Assembly (NCBI RefSeq): GCF_905220565.1
Contig: NC_059414.1
Span: forward strand, 10,662,001-10,726,000
From: Melitaea cinxia
Taxonomy: Eukaryota; Arthropoda; Insecta; Lepidoptera; Nymphalidae
Length of the DNA: 64,000 nt
Direction: 5' to 3'
Part shown: piece by piece, positions 52,261 to 64,000 of the stretch
How the letters are laid out: each line of letters starts with the position of its first letter
Numbering within the stretch: the stretch's first letter is position 1
Program-made: the position numbers and the translations under genes
The notes under the pieces: model-generated
Databases searched by the model: none
What the model was told of the DNA's origin: nothing
Seen by the model: the letters and a program-made list of their open reading frames with translations, nothing else

Positions 52261-52951
52261 AACGGTTAAATGTACCCAAAAATCATGTACATGATGAAAA
52301 TAATCACCATTGTCGAAAACTCTCCAACATAATATGTCTATCTTTTAAGATTAGCTCATTATAACCTTTTTAATTGTAATCAAGTTTGTTTTAAAACAAT
52401 GCATTATTTACGAAGGTAGTTTTAAAGACATGATAAAAATCCTTATCCAAAGAAATGGATTATTCATTACAAGTATTTCTTTTGGAATAAAATTGTCCTG
52501 ACTTCATTTGATTACAATAAATATCTTTGAAGGTATTACAGTCTTAAGATAAGTCCGCAATGAGTTAATATAAGTATGGTACATCAATCGTTTCAAATCA
52601 CCGACAAGAAACTTTATGAAGATAAACTTTGTCTTTTATAGTACCTGCTTAATTTCAACTCATAATTTAGTAGATAATGTAAAATCAATTGAAACGATGC
52701 CGCGTCGCGCCGTGCACCAGTGCAAAACACCCGAGTTGCACAGTCATGGTTTAAAAATATTTGACTACGTTTCTCCCTCAATGTTACGCGAGTAAAACCG
52801 CACAGCTTCTTTGTAATAAAATTAAAGCGCTACTATTGCTCCTTATAATAATTCTGTATTATGGTACCAAATTTGCATTTGTTATAATCATTTTTTTTAA
52901 TGCGAACCAGAACCGTCTACTTTTAGAGTATATCTTATCAAAATAGTAAAA

Positions 52952-53152
52952 TCTTTTATATAAAATTCTCGTGTCACAATTTTAGTTAAAGTACTCCTCC
53001 GAAATGGATGGACAGATTTTTATGAAATTTTGTGGGCATATCGGGTAGGTCTGAGAATCGGCCAACGTCTATTTTTCATACCCCTAAATTATAAGAGGAG
53101 GGCGGGGGATTAAGGGGGTTAATAATTATGGCAAAACAACGTTTGCGGGGCC
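52952..53152 (+). mobile_element. Short Helitron-like element, AACGTTTGCGGGG family
   Basis: Starts TCTTTTATATAAAATTCTCG after A, with body tactcctccgaaatggatgg and gagaatcggccaacgtctat. It reaches caacgtttgcgggg, where the last bases (cagCTAG) are lost or mutated. Confidence 0.62.
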
Positions 53153-53800
53153 AAAAATGCTGTCGGTGCTTTATATCAAAAAATAATATGAACCAGTGTA
53201 TTAGTCCAATAGAACTAATCAAAGAGTGTATAAAGGTACTTATTATTTTAAGCAGTTATATTTCAAAAGTGATATCCGCGTGAATTCGCAATTTACAGCA
53301 ATCATAAACAAGAACATTAATACTCATCGAGTATTTAGATGCTATGTTTAAAAAAATATAACATGCCAATTACATTTAAATAATTCTTGTTATATAATTA
53401 GTTCATTTAAAAATATTCTTAAAACGCATAAATTCAAAGTTTTAGTTGAACAAGATTTGCATAGCAAGAAACGTTTTCTAAACGAATGCGGAAATAGGAA
53501 TGACAGCTGAAATGAGCGGGTGAAAAACGTCAGTTCAGAACTATACAGCGCGATGGAAGGTCTTCTATTATATGACACTTTGCATTTATAGTAATTATTT
53601 ACATTTAAGTACGCGTATTTAAAATACGCACAATGAGACAAAATTAAAGTATAAAAGTGAAATAAAATCGTTTGATATATCTATCCCCGTGGCATTCTTT
53701 ACCAGCTTTCACCTTACTCCACATACGAATAAAATTTTTGCAAGGTGATTTTCTGAGTAATTGACGCATTTCGGACATCCCATTTTTACAAATTTTATAA

Positions 53801-54025
53801 ATGGAAAATAAATGCAAACGTGAAAATAAAGACACAAACATGAATTTTACATTAGAGGAAAAGATCGAGGAAGTAGAGCGAAAAGAACCTTTCTGGGTTT
53901 TCGGGTATGGGTCCCTTTGCTGGAATCCAGGATTCGAATATCAGAAATCGGTTACTGGTTATATAAAAGGATTTTCTAGAAGATTTTGGCAAGGCAATAC
54001 TACACACAGAGGAACGGAATCGAAG
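53801..54025 (+). CDS. ChaC-type gamma-glutamylcyclotransferase, exon 1
   Basis: 225 nt from ATG (context ataaATGG) to donor gtaata. It holds FGYGSLCWNPGF and FSRRFWQGNTTHRG. The N-terminal 27 residues are charged and precede the domain. Confidence 0.93.
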
Positions 54026-56772
54026 GTAATATAAATTTATTATTTATCGACCTTTTTTTTATTAATTTACCTTTATTTTGTGTATTAAATAGTCAAAATG
54101 TTTAGCGGTAAAATACAAACTATTATGCGTAAGTAAAAATCATGTAGTACATGTTTTAATTTTAGGTGAGTTATTTGAAATTATTTTCGCGCATCTTTCT
54201 GATGCAATAATTATTCAGCCTTTCTTCACCTTACGTTACGTTTTTCAAAAAGTTTTATCGCAAGAATTTACTAAAAACTTAATAAAATACCAACATTTAA
54301 CTCATGTATTGTTATCATTGCAATTGCTTATCAGTTAATATTTAAAAAAATAGAAATATGTCATAGCATTCTAGTGTAATATTAAATATCAGAGTAATCA
54401 AAACATTAATAGAATAGAACAGAATAATCTTCATATTGGAGTTAAGTTGATGGTGAAGTCACTGGTTTTAAAAACAAATTACATTTGCTATGTCATATCA
54501 TAACAAAAATATATTGTTTAGGAATAATAAGGACAATGTTTCATTAAATTATTGTTTTATGTAAACAGTTAATAAAAGTATATAATGACATAGTATGTAA
54601 CAATAGTTCAGATGTATTTTGTAAATAAGGCTTGGATTTTCATAGCTATAATAATTTTATAGTAATCATAATATTTATAAATGTAATTTATATTTTGAAA
54701 ACAATGATATGATTAAAGTTGAATGAACTACTCTAAATGATAAATATCACAAAAGGTCTAAAAATTTGAAAGATTTGTTTTACTTAATATATTAACAATT
54801 CAGCCTTTAACATCCCACTGGGCGTGGGCCTCTTTCTCTAATCCACCACAAAAAATAAAACTATTAATTTAATAATTATTAGTTTAATTATTCTTTTATT
54901 ACTGTAATTTTAATAATTGTTTTACTAAAATAATTATTGAAATTTATAACTATATATCAACTGTGTAAAATTTATAGTGCTATAATTATAATGATCCAGG
55001 TGCATAAACTTTTTTATGCATTTTGTAATTATAAGCATTTTTGGGAATGAAACTCATATGAGCATAAATATCTTTAATTCTTTATTGCTGCATAACATTG
55101 GATAAATTATCTAAGTATGTTAATGTACCTATTTTTAAAATGTAATAATATTTAAAATTTTGCTACCGTGACATCTATTTTTTTTTTTTTTTAATTTATT
55201 ATGTGTTTTTGTATAGGTATCAATATGGTGGAATAGATGTTTTCATTTCATAAAATCCAATCCAGTTGTTGTCAAGTGAATCAACAACAAATATTTCATT
55301 TATACACAATCACTAGAGAGTCGAGATATCTGTAGCAGCGGATAACATTATTTTTTTACTCTAAATGTTATCTTTGTTGGTCCATAACACTGTCATACAT
55401 TTGTTAAATATGATTGCATTTGTCGGCAATATTTAATAATAATCCATAAATCTGTTGTCAAAATAATGATAACATGTAAATGTTATTAACTTTAAATTTT
55501 TTTTAACTAAACAAATAATAATATTATCACTCACACCCGTACTATATTATTTTAATAATAAAACAAACAGAATGAAGTCATTATAGTCATAACAATATTA
55601 TAAATGTACAAGGTTATGAGGATGAATATTAACAAAAAAGTACCTAACTGATCCACATCACACATGTTATACACACACAGAAGACACTTTTCATCCCAAA
55701 ATTTCCACGGGATCAGGTATTACGCAGGTGAATTTGAAATTCACAGCTAGTTAAACGTAAGTTAAATTTGAAAGCTTAAAATAGGTAAGATATTAATTAC
55801 CCTTAGATAAAATAAACAAATAATAATAATAATATTCTTTATTTCATACCAATAGAAGATACAAACAAAAATAGGACAATTAGAGAAGTACAAAGGTGGT
55901 CTTATCACTAAAAGAGCGATTTCTTCCAGACAACCTATAGACTAATAATCTTCTTTAAAAATATTATAATTAATTCTTGCAATAAACTATTCAGAAAATA
56001 TTAATAAAATTGTAAATTTAATAAAAAATAAAAACAAAGTATACCTGCGACAATAAAATGACCAAAACACAAATTAAGTTTCATGAATATTTAATTTTAA
56101 TTTTATCTTAATAAAATTTTATTTGCATTATAAATATTAGAATTGTGGACATAAATTATATGTTGCAAAAAATTGCTTAAAATTCAATGATTGCAAATTT
56201 AGTTTTTCCAATCCATTATACAGAGCTCGCTACGTAACGAGTCTAGTACTGAATACATTAATTAAATATAAAATATTAACTGCAGCTGTTACAATCACAT
56301 TTAAATATGTTGTTTAATTTGTTGTTTATGTAAATTCAATAAAACAACATAATCTACTAGTTAATAAATATTCTTAAAATAATTATTATTTAAAAAACAA
56401 AATCTGGTTATTATTTTCATATACTTGTAGGCTAAGAAAAATTATATTCAGACTCACGTGGCTGGTAGAACTAAGGGCAAGGTACAATCTATTATTATTA
56501 CAGATCTTTATTATATATCTACCATAATATACAGTAACTTTTTTTTTTAATTTTTTTTCTATAAATATTCTTTATAATAAATATATAATTAGATTTTTTG
56601 ATATGCTTGTTAATATTTAAAAATAGTATTAAATGGTCATAATTGGAACTTGACATGAATTTGCATAGTACCATTTTTGTTTCCAATGGAGGAACAACTC
56701 CATCTGACTTAGTAGATTTTAAACTTAATTGAGGGAGTCAATCATTGTATGTAATAAGCCTTTGGTACTGAA

Positions 56773-56803
<31 letters not shown>

Positions 56804-59290
56804 AATTTTTCGTGTGCTATGGTATTCATATTAGGTGCGGTCAGAAAAAGTCTCCAGTAGTTTTTACTGTGGCATTATGCTGAGGTAGTGACCTTTTCGG
56901 CCAACACTATACCCTTATTTTCCATTATAATATTAGATTTGATCATAACCATATTTTGTAGGATTCCGTACCACAAAAAAAAAACGGAACCCTTATAGGA
57001 TCACTTTGTTGTCCGTCTGTCTGTCAAGACCCCTTTTCTCAGGAATGCGTGAAGGTATCAAGCTGAAATTCATATCAAATACTCAGGTCTACTGTCCCTT
57101 GGAGCTGTAAAAAAAAATCAAACTTTTAAGCCAAGGTAATCAAAAGATACCCCCCGTTATGCTGCAAATTTTCGACACTCCCAAGAGAATCAAAACCTAC
57201 AGTGTGCTTCCAGTGAACTAAGAATCTTGAAATTTGATACGGAGTAATGTCTTATAGCACAGATAAAGCAAAAATTGCGAAAAGCATAAATTTTTAGCTA
57301 CATCATATAATAAATAAAGATATTTTTAATAATTTTGTTTGTACGGAAGCCTCGGTGCGCCTGTCTTACTCGTATTTGACAGGGTTTTTTTTTTTGTTTT
57401 AGCTTTTTTTTGTTTGAGTAATCAATGTTTTTTTTTTATTTTAATTTCTTTAATATAAATGTATTGTTATTAACAGACTATAAACTTAATGACTTAGCTA
57501 TCTGATAAAATACTTTGGAATGCTAAACAAATATTGATAGTGGTATAACCACTTAACTTAGTTTATTTAGACATTAATAGCATTTGTTCAAAATAATTAT
57601 TTACCTATATACAAAATAATCTATGTTAGTATAACTAAGTCATTAGTGTTCAATGTTTGTGTTTCGATTATTCAAATTGTAATTTATGTTGGTATGTCAC
57701 TATTCAACCTGCACTATGTAAGCCTTCTTTAGCATAATCTGCTACGCTGCTCAACTGCGTATTTGCGGATATATTCCCTTTATTTTGCTGATATGTAATC
57801 TATCTTCTTATAATATAAAAATGAGTCGGTGAATGTGTTGCTAAGCGCAAAACTCGAGAACGGTTGGACCGATTTCGCTAATTCTTTTTTTTAAATATTC
57901 CTTGAAGTACGAGGATGGTTCTTACGGAGAGAAAAATTCTAAAAAAAAAAAAAATTAAATTTCCTGAAAAAGTCTAAAAACAACACTTTTCTATACTCCC
58001 ATACAAAAGATTTGTGATAATACTTAAAAGTCACTGTTAGGCGATACGAAGTTCGCCGGGTCAGCTAGTTGTTAAATAAAAACGGGTTTAACAAAGTATA
58101 GTCTATTGTACAATATTTTGATTCAAAATTGTATCCTCAATAAGATCTTAATAGAGTAAAACATAGTTAAATAATATTGCACTCAAAATCAAGTGATGCT
58201 AGCCAATCAAAGCTAAATAAATTCACGTGTCTCACAGTTCGCATATGTTAGGTCAACCAGTGTTACATAATATTTCAATATAATGTTTAAATATACAACT
58301 AATAGATGCTGAGTCGACAATATCAATAACTGCGCCGGTTACCTAATATGACTTCATTACATCGTAATCGAAAAAACAACACAAATGGAATGTTTTCTAT
58401 TTTAGTTAATACACGTGTTTTTTATTACACAAGACAATTTGGATTGATGATTTGATTTCTTGGATTGAATTGATCAGTTTGGTATGGAACTTAAAATCTA
58501 AAATAACATAGGTACTACGCTTTTCATAATGTTTCGTAGCATAATGCTTTACATTACGTTATATACAATCGAAGTATAGAACAATATTGTAATCAATATA
58601 CTTTTATGTTTTAAGCTTTGGATTAAGAACTTTTAATTTGTCTTGCAAGGATTTAAGTAATTAAATATAAGTGAAACTTATGTAAAAATAACCAACTACT
58701 TAAAAACTACACGAAATAAATACAAATATAAATACAGACATATTATCTTCTATAATATAAAAATGAGTCGCTGAATGTGTTGCTAAGCGCAAAACTCGAG
58801 AACGGTTGGACCGATTTCGCTAATTCTTTTTTTTTAATATTCCTTGAAGTACGAGGATGGTTCTTACGAAGAGAAAAATTCTAAAAAAAAAAAAAATTAA
58901 ATTTCCTGAAAAAGTCTAAAAACAACACTTTTCTATACTCCCATACAAAAGATTTGTGATAATACTTAAAAGTCAATTTGAACTTTAATACCATACGATA
59001 AAGTTTGTGTTCGGCGATACGAAGTTCGCCGGGTCAGCTAGTATATTAATACATATTTATAATTTAATTACACTATATAATGTATCCAGTGTCCTAAGTA
59101 TATAGAGTATAAATATGTTCATTTTCATACTATTTGTACAGGAAAAATCGATTTATAATATAATGCGAAGCGCGATAAGAACAACACGATAAATTACTTA
59201 CAAAATATTTACGTTATAACAAAATTCGCTTTAATAATGGTTATTTTGTTTCAGCCCGGACGCGTCGCTACTCTCGTTGAAGATAAGGAG
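53801..59290 (+). CDS. ChaC-type gamma-glutamylcyclotransferase, first exons (3' part outside window)
   Basis: Glutathione-specific gamma-glutamylcyclotransferase family (CHAC1/CHAC2), which cleaves glutathione to 5-oxoproline and Cys-Gly in the cytosol. Exon 1 is 53801-54025 (75 codons). It opens MENKCKRENKDTNMNF and contains PFWVFGYGSLCWNPGFEYQK, with the YGSL substrate-binding loop, and SRRFWQGNTTHRGTESK. Exon 2 at 59255-59290 encodes PGRVATLVEDKE in phase 0, as expected straight after the HRG motif. The catalytic Glu and the rest must lie beyond 64000; I found no further exon in 59291-64000. A second Met at residue 14 is an alternative start. The intron is about 5.2 kb and holds SINE and Helitron-like repeats. 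It lies in tandem downstream of the DLC-family gene. Confidence 0.92.
54026..56451 (+). other. ChaC intron 1, first part
   Basis: AT-rich. Apart from a SINE tail at 54797-54851, no exon or repeat was recognised. Confidence 0.5.
56452..56481 (+). CDS. Candidate 30-nt microexon of the ChaC gene
   Basis: Between acceptor ttatattcag and donor gtacaa lies a 30-nt open segment coding THVAGRTKGK. It is phase 0 at both ends, so inclusion would add ten residues between TESK and PGRV without a frame change. The polypyrimidine tract is poor and I know no counterpart in the family, so this is a hypothesis. Confidence 0.35.
56955..57395 (+). repeat. Interspersed repeat in ChaC intron (gtaccacaaaaa...cggaaccc type)
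   Basis: ggattccgtaccacaaaaaa, acggaacccttataggatca, tgtctgtcaagacccctttt and gtacggaagcctcggtgcgc are the successive landmarks of a repeat I know from lepidopteran genomes. No ORF. Confidence 0.55.
57803..58068 (+). mobile_element. Short Helitron-like element, main family, in ChaC intron
   Basis: Starts TCTTCTTATAATATAAAAAT after A, shares tgctaagcgcaaaactcgag and ends gttcgccgggtcagCTAG before T. A small deletion after acttaaaagtcactg distinguishes it. Confidence 0.78.
58746..59041 (+). mobile_element. Short Helitron-like element, main family, in ChaC intron
   Basis: Starts TCTTCTATAATATAAAAATG after A and ends gttcgccgggtcagCTAG before T. Full-length copy only 0.7 kb from the one at 57803, and 213 bp before the ChaC exon. 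Confidence 0.78.
59255..59290 (+). CDS. ChaC-type gamma-glutamylcyclotransferase, exon PGRVATLVEDKE
   Basis: 36 nt between gtttcag and gtaatt, phase 0 at both ends. PGRVATLVED is a strongly conserved ChaC strand that follows the HRG loop. Confidence 0.9.
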
Positions 59291-59668
59291 GTAATTATTG
59301 TTCTTCCCTTTATAATCGACGAATCACGTCACTGCCGTAATTAAATATAAAACCTTGGATGGTGTCTGAAATAATGTTTGCCGGGTTGATATTATAAATT
59401 TATATAAGCTGTAGCCGCGATTTTATTCACAGTTAAAGATTTTGATTCTCCCGAGATATTGTGCTGAATTTTTAGATACAGTTCGTTTCAATCAAATCAA
59501 ACCAAGTTTTATTTGTATTTCATTGAGTAGTTTCGGCGCGGTATGTGGCAAAGGTACAAAACAGACAAACAGCCAAAAATTAAAAAAAAAAAACAGTTTT
59601 AGATTTGGCATAAAGTATAGAATACCCTCCACAATATATATATTTATTATATTATTATACATAATATA

Positions 59669-59775
59669 GGTGACTATGGCCAACACACATGAGTTCACGC
59701 CATTTTTGGCGCGAACTTGTGGAAGCCTGTGGCCAGCAGTGGACTGCAACAGGCTGTAGTGATGATGATGATGAA
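59669..59775 (+). repeat. LINE 3' end with (ATG)n tail, downstream of the ChaC exon
   Basis: gtgactatggccaacacaca, ttggcgcgaacttgtggaag and cagcagtggactgcaacagg, then gtgatgatgatgatga. The codons resemble the RTE end with V-Q-Q-W-T. Confidence 0.7.
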
Positions 59776-59909
59776 TATTAAATATCTGTATTATAAAGAA
59801 TTGGTGCTGTCGTTAGTAGTCACGGCAATTAGTTATCACTGACCGACAAGTGTATGGTAATTGTGACTGAGAAGTTATAATAACTAATTAGGACAGGGAA
59901 TTATAGATT

Positions 59910-60077
59910 ACTAGCTGTACCGTGCGCGCGTTGATACGCTTTTTTTTGGTCGTACCAACTCAGAAACCTTTGTGGGCTCATGCACAACACTTTGTTGAAG
60001 ATCATGACATGATCAAATGAATAGTTTGCGATTCTATAAAGGACATACAGAAAAACATTCATTTTTATATACATAGA
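59910..60077 (-). mobile_element. Short Helitron-like element after the ChaC exon
   Basis: On the - strand it starts TCTATGTATATAAAAATGAA after A and ends cgcgcgcacggtacagCTAG before T. 168 bp, no ORF. Confidence 0.7.
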
Positions 60078-60159
60078 TTTTAAAGCAATCCTTTTGGCAT
60101 ACGTTACAAAGAAATATATTGCCAGAAAAATATCTCGCTACATTTTATGTATATATATC

Positions 60160-60490
60160 AGCAACCGCTCTGGTGTAGAGGTTCAAGTAGTCGCCTAAAA
60201 CACCGACGGTTTGGGGGTCCGATTCCCGCTCGGAATTGATATTTGATTTGTACAATTTCTTTCCGGTTTGGATTTCTATCCTTGTGAACCCCACCATGCC
60301 TCGGAGAACACGTTAAGCATCGGCCTCGGTTATTGTTATAAATACCTGATAGCGATCGTTACTCATAGTAGGGAACATATCCGCCAACCCGCAGTGGAGC
60401 AGCGAGGTGGACTGAGCTCCAACCATTCTCCTCCATGGAAAAAGAGGCCTATGCCCAGCAGTGGCATGTTACAGGCTCAATACGATGCGA
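60160..60490 (+). mobile_element. tRNA-headed SINE, family 2, long copy
   Basis: The head is gcaaccgctctggtgtagag with B-box gggggtccgattcccgctcg. The shared body gcctcggagaacacgttaag and 3' block gaggcctatgcccagcagtg follow. Intronic or downstream relative to the ChaC exons. Confidence 0.8.
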
Positions 60491-60494
60491 TGTG

Positions 60495-63400
60495 ACATTT
60501 TATGGAAGTAGAGACAATTTACGAAACTAAGTGGTTCTTCCCATCGAGTGATTATCCAATAACCTTTACTAATAAACCATTAACGTCAACGTATTAGATA
60601 CTTGCGCCAATAGGCATTTCCAGTGAACCATACCGGTTATTATTCTTGGTCGTATACATAATTAGACCTATTAGTAGGGTATAAAAAAATGCCTCACTCT
60701 TCGTAGCACGCTGTGCGTAGACTGTAGACCATGCATACTTGTATACAGTAATAACTGTCCTGAATAAACACTGATTGTATCGATGAATCTCGAGATTAGC
60801 AATTATCAACAAACTTAACACGTTGGACACCAGTTGGGTCTCACTTGTTTGGTCCATGAGGCCAGTTTAAAAGTCCTTATTTACAAAATTTGTATGATAA
60901 GTTTTCATTGCACTACCATAACTATTCTTAAAGCTCTTATTTTTTTCCTTACACTGTCCGACATATTTTTCAAGTCATATTTTTTTTAAGTAAACTCTGG
61001 TTCGCGGTAACGTGGTGACCCCCGCGGCACCAACGGAATAATTGTTTGTTGACTACATGGTGTCCCAAATGGCCTAAACAGAAAAACTAAAAAATCAAGG
61101 CGACGTTTAACGTATTAAGCTTCGTAATAGTAGTCCAGATTTCTACAACGTAACGTAATCTAGACGAACATGACAGACGTTTTCACTTTATCACCCTCAG
61201 TAGGAGTAATTCCTATATCAAACGTTTAGAAACTCTCAATATACAAGCTCAGACGACAAATATCTCTATACAAATATTTATCATGTGCGAAAACCGAAAG
61301 CGCGACCGCTAGTGCCTTAACTAGTTGCTCTGAACACTACGACAAACTTCATCGAATGTAATTATTAAGTAAAAATGAACTATATAGAATATAAGACTTA
61401 CGAAGTCTACATTTCATCACCACTCATCATTAAAATTAGACGTAAAATTTCCTAAATTCATTGACTGATTGAATTCAACGAATATTTCCGTGAACCTATC
61501 AAAAAAGTTGCGACACTGCGCTTGCACACATCGCATATTCATTTATCATCGCATATTCATATGCATTTATCGACACGTGTCGCTGTGTCGAGCGACACGT
61601 GTCGATAAATGCGCTTCAAATATGCAAATGCGTTTATAATTACACGTATTATTGAACGCAACAATGTTGTCCGTACTTGATCTTGTTATCCTTTGTCCGG
61701 AACATAAGGTTATGATTCATTGGAGTGTTAGAGGCCCTTCAAATACAGTAGTATTGATTAGGACTGGTATTTTTCGAAAATAAACATTTGGTTTCTTGTT
61801 CTAAAACCCTGACACTGCTTAGGGGTGGCATTGTTTATTGCGAGTTAAAACCCATTGAAGTGAACTCAAAGAAAACAGCCAGCGCGTAAAGTCCTTTTCT
61901 CATTTTAATAGAAATAACTTTCAATAACTTAGTTATATCTTGATGTTTCACCAATGTTAAATTTACTGGTACATATTTCATTGTCTGTTTATATTTCCTT
62001 TTATGTACTCAGCGCGGTATTTTGAAACATATTATTTATCTCACTGTTTAGTAAAAAGGTTAATTCCTAGCAATTTATTTCCAAGTAAAGTAAAAACACC
62101 AAAAATTTGATAAAAGTCTTATAATTACTGATAAATTAATTTAAATTACTACAACAAAATTAATATCATCCTTGATTTTCAAAGTTCCAAGTAAAAAGCT
62201 TTTAATCACTAAAACCTTTAATGGACACAACAAAAAATCTAATTCTAAGACTAAGTCTAAATATAATCAATACACTAAATCAAAACATGTTCATGAAAAA
62301 TTAATTCACTTAATGCTAAAGTTTTTAATATTACGTAGTTTTTACAACAAATTTCAGTTAATAATTCGATTTTATATTAATCCATTTGACTGGTGACCTT
62401 TTCATTAGATTAATAGCAAAACAAATTGGAAACTTGTTTCTAATCTTATAAAAAAAATCTGGTTTTATCTACGTATCTTATAATAACATAATTTTTATTT
62501 TGTTTTTCTTCTCATAATATTAAATCACATTATCGTATATTTTTGTAAAAAAAAAAAACATAAAAGACATCCCGCAATACCTAAATGAAATTAATGATGA
62601 GATACCTCTTTTTTTATAAAATTATTATAATAATGATGCCAAATACCCACAGAAAAGATACTCGTTTGAGAAAAAAAAAAACAGTGTATTCGAATAAATA
62701 AAAAGTATCTATAGGTCTCCTACCGCCAGACTAATTTTACTTTTATGTCTTTAGAGGCAATTATTTATGTAAATTAGTGCAACCATTTTTGAAAAATAAC
62801 TATCAAATTTATTCTAATTGACTTAACCTTGGATAAATATCAATTTTTAAAAAAAAAACGAGATATCGCTAAAGATATGTAAATACGTAGACGAAAGGTT
62901 CAAAAAAAGATGCTGAATTCTTTTTAAAACGCATTAACATTTGAATTCATTAATCGAATTAATTAGTTTAAGAGCTTTTTTTCTGTTGAATTAAGACGAA
63001 GTTTTAGTTCAAATATTTATTTAAATTTTATACTAATGTCAAGTTGAAGAGTTTTTTTTTTTATGTACGCGTATTAATTAACATTATTTATTTGTTATGT
63101 TTTTAACAAAGAGCAACACTGCTCTATGGTTTTTCATTATTTTTTATCTGTTCTATTACAATATTCTTTTTACTTTTAAAAGCTTTCTGGCTGAATAAGA
63201 CATAGGCTAGAAAACATCAATATATGTCTCATAGGAGTAGACTTGTGACCTTTAATGTCAACGCGGTTCTACAGTAGTAGGTACATATTACTTCATACGC
63301 TTTTCAAATTGTTGATTTTTTTTTCTATACGAGATTTTCAATAGAAATATCTGACAAATACAAGTGGATCTTGATGGTGAAGGAGGAAAATGTCTTACTG

Positions 63401-64000
63401 AAGTAAAACTACGTTACGCACGCTTGATTTAGGAAGTAAGCTGGTGAATGCGTGACGAGAGCGTTATGAAACGTGTGTTCGAGTGAGGCGAACGGAGCAG
63501 GAGAGAGAGGTATGAGCACACAAGACACATAGACACAGAGCAGGTCTATTGGTAAAGAAGTTTTAGGTTCTTCAGTCGTGGGGGTCTAAAGCAGGCTCGT
63601 TTTTTTATATATTTTTTCTGTAGCCAACAGAGACAGTCCCGGGTCGGTTCTAGATGAAGTTTTTCTTGAACATAGATTACGAAAAGACTTTAAAAACAGG
63701 AGATAACACATTACTGTTTTACATTAATTAGCAAAAGCACTAATTTTAAAATTCACAATAGCGAATACAAATGTGTCATAAATAAATTAGATCTCGATGA
63801 AGAAAGGGGAAACTACAGTATAATATTTTCGTTACTATTATTCGTCAGATGTCTTTATCCGCAAGCATTGAACCACAAGTGTTGATAAAAAAATTATAGT
63901 CTCTTCAATTCTTTGTTGTCCGCCAAATGGTTATCGTACGTCTGCGACCTAGTTTCGTTATTTTATTTACTTCAACACGTACCCGATGAGCTAATTATAA
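60495..64000 (+). other. ChaC intron or flank to window end
   Basis: AT-rich with the inverted repeat at 61563-61612. A compositionally different patch at 63370-63570 (gtgacgagagcgttatgaaa, gagtgaggcgaacggagcag) may be an unknown repeat. No further ChaC exon was found. Confidence 0.45.
61563..61612. repeat. Perfect 22-bp inverted repeat with 6-nt spacer
   Basis: Arms 61563-61584 and 61591-61612 are exact reverse complements around GTGTCG. Each arm contains CGACACGTGTCG, itself a palindrome with a CACGTG E-box. It could form a cruciform or be the core of a foldback element. Confidence 0.9.

Larger units (their letters stand above)
50591..53800 (+). other. Intergenic region between the DLC-family gene and ChaC
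   Basis: Contains two Helitron-like elements (52009-52260 and 52952-53152) and a repeat edge near 51740-51800. A small GC-richer patch lies at 52697-52745 (gatgccgcgtcgcgccgtgc). The ChaC promoter should lie in the last few hundred bases, but no core element can be named. Confidence 0.45.

Noticed and set aside
53390..53841. Two - strand frames of 83 and 65 residues overlapping the ChaC start
   Set aside because: No family, poor composition, and they lie antisense to the ChaC promoter and first exon.
60160..60235. tRNA gene
   Set aside because: A- and B-box-like sequences are present, but the block continues into the SINE body and no proper tRNA cloverleaf is evident.
1..64000. CRISPR array, operon or prokaryotic insertion
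   Set aside because: No regularly spaced repeats with unique spacers, no clustered same-strand ORFs, and spliced animal genes throughout.

Overview
This is a window of insect nuclear DNA, almost certainly from a moth or butterfly. It is AT-rich, its genes are split by long introns with consensus GT/AG sites, and it is crowded with repeat types that I recognise as typical of Lepidoptera: tRNA-headed SINEs, RTE-type LINE relics, short Helitron-like insertions that start TC and end CTAG, and a mariner. There is no bacterial-style gene organisation, CRISPR array, rRNA gene or free-standing tRNA gene.

The main gene runs on the + strand from 15871 to 48869. It is an orthologue of the DLC family of Rho GTPase-activating proteins (vertebrate DLC1/STARD13, Drosophila crossveinless-c/RhoGAP88C). 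Eighteen exons can be joined with every splice phase agreeing, giving 1001 residues up to a stop at 48867-48869. The order is: second half of the SAM domain, a long serine- and base-rich linker, a RhoGAP domain with its arginine finger, and a C-terminal START domain. The N-terminal half of the SAM domain and the gene start were not found and probably lie upstream of the window. Exon 13 (42111-42267) and exon 17 (46182-46364) are strikingly GC-rich beside AT-rich neighbours.

The second host gene starts at 53801 on the + strand and leaves the window at the right. It is a ChaC-type gamma-glutamylcyclotransferase (glutathione degradation). Exon 1 and a 36-nt exon at 59255-59290 are clear; a 30-nt in-frame candidate microexon lies between them at 56452-56481.

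Two substantial DNA transposons sit in introns of the DLC gene. The first, at 30953-35315 on the - strand, is a 4.36-kb element with near-identical terminal inverted repeats, a 4-bp ATAT duplication and an open 860-residue transposase gene made of two exons. It is the most interesting object here: it looks structurally complete and belongs to a poorly characterised transposase type (DUF7869/Sola-like in my judgement). The second, at 46422-47714, is a full-length mariner with a DD34D transposase broken by a lost start codon and a one-base frameshift.

The first 15.8 kb and most introns hold repeat debris: RTE LINE pieces, a CR1-like LINE tail, an internally deleted tyrosine-recombinase (Crypton-like) element at 13163-13401, a TIR-bearing MITE at 12166-12494, SINEs, Helitron-like insertions and several unnamed interspersed families. 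The last 4.7 kb are an AT-rich ChaC intron or flank, with a perfect 22-bp inverted repeat at 61563-61612.
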